Assembly: GCA_007922225.1 (NCBI GenBank)
Contig: ML679966.1
Span: 32,719,383-32,783,382, forward strand
DNA: 64,000 bases
Direction of reading: 5' to 3'
Source: Emydura subglobosa
Lineage: Eukaryota; Chordata; Testudines; Chelidae
Part shown: positions 58,706 through 64,000 of the stretch, piece after piece
How positions within the stretch are numbered: position 1 is the first letter of the stretch
Layout: the number at the start of each line of letters is the position of its first letter
Notes under the pieces: generated by a model
Told to the model about the DNA's origin: nothing
The model's input: the letters and a program-made list of their open reading frames with translations, nothing else
Databases searched by the model: none
Position numbers and translations under genes: made by a program

Positions 58706-61700
58706 AAAGACGGTAGAGCAAAGATTTATTTTAGTGTACTTCCACTTTCTCTTTTTTTTCTACTTGTGAAATAAACATTTGAGATTTTAACACTTTGGGC
58801 TAAAATAAGATGTTGTTCCTAGCTCACATGGAGGGGCTTTGCCATCCAAGAAGCAGTCCAAGGAAAAAATTGAGACTCAGAATTATCACTCTGTCCTTGG
58901 TCCCCTCCTCCCCTTGCTCCAGGGATACAATACTTACTCCTCCGTGCCAGCATTGAGGGCCACAGCTCTGCCCATTTTCCATCACCTTGCACAAAGGTGG
59001 AGGGTGAGTAGGGACTTCACAGAGCCTACTCTCCACACAGAGTGATACAGTAGCCTGCTAAGAGGAGGAAGAATGTGCCCTGTGTTCTCTTGCCCTCATG
59101 AACAAGCATGTAGGGCAAGTGACAATATGCTCTTTGGGATTTGTCCCCCTGCCACGGACAGGTTGTTTGAGGATTGTTTTGCAGTACTGCCCACTGAGAG
59201 ATCTGTAAAGAAGACTGTGTTGTATATGTGACACCCATCATAACCTACATGGAAAAAACAGTTCTGAGAAGTTGCTAGGTAACAGTCTTATCCTCAGAAT
59301 CACGGATCTGTCAATGATGATTTGTTTTCATGTCATTATGCTTAATATCCGTGCTAGAAAGTTCTGCAGATAGATTTTTTTTAAATGAAAAACAGTCAGA
59401 ACTGGTTTTGTTTAGGAAATGCTCCAACTGTCCTGCTCATGGAAATGGATTACTTTCTTTTTCTAGAAGCACTTGCCAACATTCTAATGTTCCAGTGAAT
59501 TCTTAACTACTATCCCAAGCATAACTCCTTCCAGCAATGGAAAATATAAAAAAAAAGACACTCTCTCTAAATCCCTACTCTTCTTGAAAGACCTATGGAA
59601 AAGTCTTAGTGCTGGAAAGATTGCCCCAATAGCTGGTGCTTATCTGATGATCAGAAATGTCCCTCTCTAAAACAACTGCAATCATTTATTCAATCATGAT
59701 AGCACATACTGTAATGAGTCTAGTCAGTTATTCATTCTTTAGGTTATAAGAGAATACATTATGTACAGTACTGTGTACTATATATAGAATTATTTGAGTG
59801 GTATGGAGGAACTGCATCTGAGGTAAGTTCTAGATCAAAATAGATATTTAAACAGCAGCTATGTGAGAGTGGATCTGGAATTTTTAAGTGCCAACCGCAA
59901 AGAAAAGACTCACTCCCAAATAGGATTGGAATAGGACTTATGATGTTTGGGAAGTAGGCATGCTAGTCAGTGCCAAAGTAAAGCAAATTCCACATAGCCC
60001 ATAATAAATAATAAAAATTCTGTAGCTGACAAGACATCATTATGTATTGGATGATTTGATGTGACAGTAACTGACTGTAGCTCCTCTTGTGCTGTTTGCC
60101 CCCCAGTCTAATGTGTTAACCTAGCTCATCCATTCCTTTGCTCTGCTGGTGGTGGTGCTTGGTTGGCTTGTTTTTAAGAACAAACAATACAATAGACTTC
60201 TGTGTCTCTCCTAAATTAGCATTCCTAGGGCTAGACTTTGTCACCCACTTTGGAGGTGGGGGAAGGATGGATGGCACACCACCAGCAGCTCCTACAGGCC
60301 TTGCTCCTGAGTTGGGCGCAAAGCCTCTGAGAGGGACCACTTAGGGGGTGCCCTTAGCAGCCCTCTCTGTTAACAGGGTGCATTGCTGCATGCACAGATC
60401 CAGCTCTTTGTCAGTGGGGCTGTGGCTTTTCCTCTTCCACCCACTTTGGGATTTCAAGGAGCACAATCAACAGTCATGGGAATCTGGAAGTTCAACAACC
60501 AAATTTGTGCTGGCCCACTGCCCCAGGAAGCAAGGGATGGGGGAGAAGAGATGACTCAGCTTCTCTTGCTTTCTCCCCTGCCCCCCACAACCTGGCAGCT
60601 AGCTCCTAACCAATGCATTCTCCTTAGGAGGAATCCATTGGAAATGGATACAAAATGGCAGTTCAGGTTATTCTCTATTTCAAGTGATGTGAATAATCCC
60701 CTACTTGCCTGGCACTAGTGTGGGCTTTTCTAGCTAATACACTTTACTTGTGGCAGTCTCAGGTCAGTCCCAGATAGGACATATGTCACCAGTTAAGTGG
60801 CTTCGGGTTAACCACCTGCCTATAACCCAAATGTTCTTGAAAATATGGCTCTTTCTGGGCTTTTTCCTCCAAGTTAATTAATAACAAATACATTGCTATT
60901 TTATTCTATTGCTTGAAGTATTACCCGATAAGTACAAGACTCAGACCAACAGGGGTCTGGATAGGAACACAAATTCCATTACACCTTTTTCCCTTATATC
61001 TAGTATTCGGTTCAGGAGTGAGCTGCACATAGGATCTCTCCCCGAGTCTCACCGTGGGTCTTCATTCCAAGTGACAGGCCTCTACCTGCACTTCTTTCAG
61101 AGCAGAAACCTGCTGCTCATCCCACTTTAGACTGGATCACCAGAACGCAATACCAATGTTTCTCCAACCATGTCATCATGGTTTTCCCCGGTAGGAACCT
61201 TGCAGTGCTACCTCTCTCACATTGAATCTCAAAGTGCCAGCTCCCATTTCCAATTGTAACAATTCACCAGGCCTGCAAGCCACATCCCTGCTGGAGCCTC
61301 TGACTAGCAGCCGACAAAAGTAATTCCAAACAGTTTCTTCAAAACAAATGTGTTGTATATTCACTCAAAAATACACAGCAAGCAGGGGGAAGGGTTAAAG
61401 CAACACAAGCCTACATGCCTCTGATCTTATCTAAACCTTAACACGCCCCTTACAAATACCTGTAAATTCCAGTTAACCTAGATACCCCCAGCTCTGGGCT
61501 GGGAGAAAGACTGCCCTACTGCAAACTCTGCCTTCATCAGTGGCTCTCCTTCAGCAACTCCCATGGAGCAACTGCTGACAGTTCATCTGCACCCTCTTTC
61601 TCCAGGGGGTCTTTTAAACAGTTTCAGGGTTTTTTTTATCTCATCATCTTGGCAAAGCAACTGAGGTATTTATTTTGCAGCCTGAAAGTCATCTCTTCAC

Positions 61701-62942
61701 AGGTGAGAGCTCGGTTATTGTCTTTCTAGGGTTTGTTGTGCTACTCCTTATCTGGGCTATTGCCTACCTGCTTATTTTTCCAACAGCTTGCCATTACCCT
61801 GTACCCATACATTCCCACATTTCAATAAGCGAACATTGCTATACATTGACTAACTTAATAGCTAGGTCACATATTCATCAAATTATTACAGATTAACTCT
61901 ACCTTCTCCACATCAAGCAAATTCAATAACTTAAAAAAGCCTTTAGCATATGGGATGATGGATTAATACCCTTGTCATATCCTACTGTGATCTGAATTTC
62001 TGTTTCTTCTAAACTACAAAGACAAATTCTACTGAATCTGAATAAATGAAACTGTTTGCAGATTTTCACCTAAAGCTTTTCTCAGGGATATTATAAACAG
62101 ATGGAAGAGTTCAAAGAAAACAGCCATTACATTTCTCAAGAGTTGTGAATTAATTTTCTATCTACTCCTGGCTTTTTTTTTTTATCCAGATGTAAAGAAT
62201 TATATCTTAGTCATGTCCTATTATCTATCACAGTTGTAGATTTACTCAGATTCTCGCTGCTGACATATTGTTCTTTTTTATCACATTATTAAGTCTCTTT
62301 CATCAGGTGTCACTGCTGTGCTAGTCTCGGTTGTAATATATTTGGTGATGTGGGTATTTAAATAACCTGCACACATCCAGAGCTTTTATTTAATACAATT
62401 GTACATCTTACTGTGGCAACCCCATTATTTCCATTTTGAAAACAAATTGCAGACATACCAAATCCCATACCAAAACTCTCCCAATTTCCTGCTTTTTTGC
62501 CATGGGTGAATGCTATCTATTAAAATATATTTCATTTAGCAACACAGTACTCATCAAAGCTTTTCCATATTAACACAACTGCTGATGCTGGAATATGATT
62601 GTGACAATTTTATCTGACTAGGTATTGAATTTATTCTTCACTGGGCTTATTTCAATGTCATTTTAATTTCATTAACCATTCAGAAACTTGCATTATTAAT
62701 AAAAATCTTTACCCATCAATCTTGCTCTTTTATTTTGTGAGTGTTCATATATGGTATGGCTCAGTACTCTCACTTTTAAGGTTTCTACTGGTCTGATTTT
62801 TTTATAACCAGTTTCACAGTAATATCATAGAACATGTAAAAGCTTTACAGTCAATAGAAATTCTGGGAGCGAGTCCACTCTGCCAGCACGTGGGCTGGAT
62901 TTGGTTAATGCCTTTTGGAGATTTGGAGGCATTCATCTCCAG
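58706..62942. other. Long intronic stretch, no gene; possible LTR-like part
   Basis: 60720-61640 is moderately GC-rich and pyrimidine-rich, and reads like a reversed LTR or retroelement leader, but I could not identify ends. The rest is AT-rich. None of the small frames shows a domain. Confidence 0.4.
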
Positions 62943-63204
62943 GGGTATGTCTACACTCACGACGGCACTGTCAGCATTGCCAGATCGATTCTGCAGAATC
63001 GATTGAGTGGCAGTGGAGACCCGCTCAGTTGATCTGGAAGATTAATGCTGCATTGGCAGGAGGGCATTTCCCATTGGCACAGCATAGTGGAGACACCACA
63101 CTACGTAGAAGTTAGAAAGTCGACGGGAGATATGCAAGCTACTCTACATGGCTTGTGTATCTCCCATCAATTGCCGTCGAATTTCTCCAGCAGTGTAGAC
63201 TATG
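62943..63204. mobile_element. MITE with TATGTCTACACT ends, second copy
   Basis: The ends are GGTATGTCTACACT and CAGTGTAGACTATG. The body shares GAGACCCGCTCAGTTGATCT- and GGCACAGCATAGTGGAGACA-type phrases with 29847-30139. The hairpin region (63125-63165) corresponds to 30060-30100 but its arms carry several mismatches. Confidence 0.75.
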
Positions 63205-64000
63205 TCTAGGTCACTGGTTCAAATCTGCTTCAGGTCAATAGTAGCCAAAAGTCATTACTATCCAATGATTGCCTGTAGACTTATGTGAAGTAAGATGGGA
63301 ATATCTGATTTCTAGTATTCAACATCCCATATCATATAAACTATGGACACAGCTAGCTTCGTTCTTAGTAGACTTCAAAAGCCAAGGACAGAATGGATAG
63401 GTAGACTGTCACAGTAGCTCTCTCCTGAACCATAGAAGTGCTAGCTGCAGGAGTAAGGCATATTGGAGGGGGACAAGGAGAGAGCTTGCTCTGTTGTTGT
63501 CTACAAACTTCTTCACTCGACAAGCAGGGGAATTTTTTCAGTGATCACTGAAACCAAATTTAGCTGACACCTTTGTCCTAGTTTTATTCAGATTTTCATG
63601 TTTATTGGTTCAAGCTCAAATCCAGGTTCATCTTAAGCCAGACATGTCAAAGCAAAAGAAAATCTGTATTTCTGCTGCACTGATGCTCAAAACAGAAAAA
63701 TAGAGTTGGTTGAGCTATCACAGAGAACAAGTCCTTACTTTCATTTTCTTTTTGGTGATTTATCCATAGACAGGTGATCATTTCCACCAAAATTATTTGA
63801 CAAATATTTTATGCATGCATAATTCAGCCCATAGATTCCCTTCAAACTATTTGCTGCAAGTATTGTTTCAAGCATATGTTTGCAGCTGGAACTTCTCTGA
63901 CTGGTCACATGGTACATTTCTGTTTGCTGATGGTATGAGCATTACTCTTAGAATCAGGTTTACTCTGTGAACATTTATGATTATGAATTTCTGCAGATAT
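63205..64000. other. Intronic DNA to the window edge
   Basis: No exon or named repeat was recognised. GABRB1 intron 3 continues beyond the window. Confidence 0.5.

Overview
The window looks like sauropsid nuclear DNA, most likely from a turtle; a crocodilian is less likely. It is AT-rich and intron-dominated, and carries CR1 LINE tails, CORE/MIR-like SINEs, many short palindromic or hAT-type MITEs, Ty3/Gypsy remnants and LTR-like segments. The species call rests on my recollection of these repeat families, since no search could be run.

The only host gene I can support is the 5' end of GABRB1, the GABA-A receptor beta-1 subunit, on the + strand. Three short coding exons lie at 10191-10270, 10427-10518 and 10792-10859, with good splice sites and continuous phase. 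They encode residues 1-80: the signal peptide and the start of the extracellular domain. A perfect NRF-1-type palindrome sits about 90 bases before the start codon in a locally GC-richer promoter. From 10860 to the right edge everything is intron 3. No later GABRB1 exon was found, so the intron exceeds 53 kb.

Layout: 1-9000 is intergenic. It holds a GC-rich repeat block with a 43-base minisatellite (1261-2568), an unidentified exon-like reading frame on the minus strand (2726-2986), an antisense Ty3/Gypsy pol remnant (3540-4660) and several MITEs. 9000-10860 is the promoter and first exons. 10860-64000 is intron 3, containing two CR1 tails (13920-14812, 19440-20205), a decayed sense Ty3/Gypsy element (22590-25450), two hAT-type MITEs with visible 8-base target duplications (18865-19188, 28833-29358), a nested MITE pair (29699-30292), an L2-like scrap (39600-39830), two LTR-like segments (about 43185-44120 and 56440-57085) and a LINE with an inverted 5' part (50880-52060).

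I found no CRISPR, operon, rRNA or tRNA gene, and no convincing new molecular system. The most useful observations are the conserved NRF-1 site, two unusual charge-removing substitutions in the beta-1 N-terminus, the twin-priming-like LINE, the nested MITE with a perfect 18-base hairpin, and the unidentified exon-like frame near 2.7-3.0 kb.
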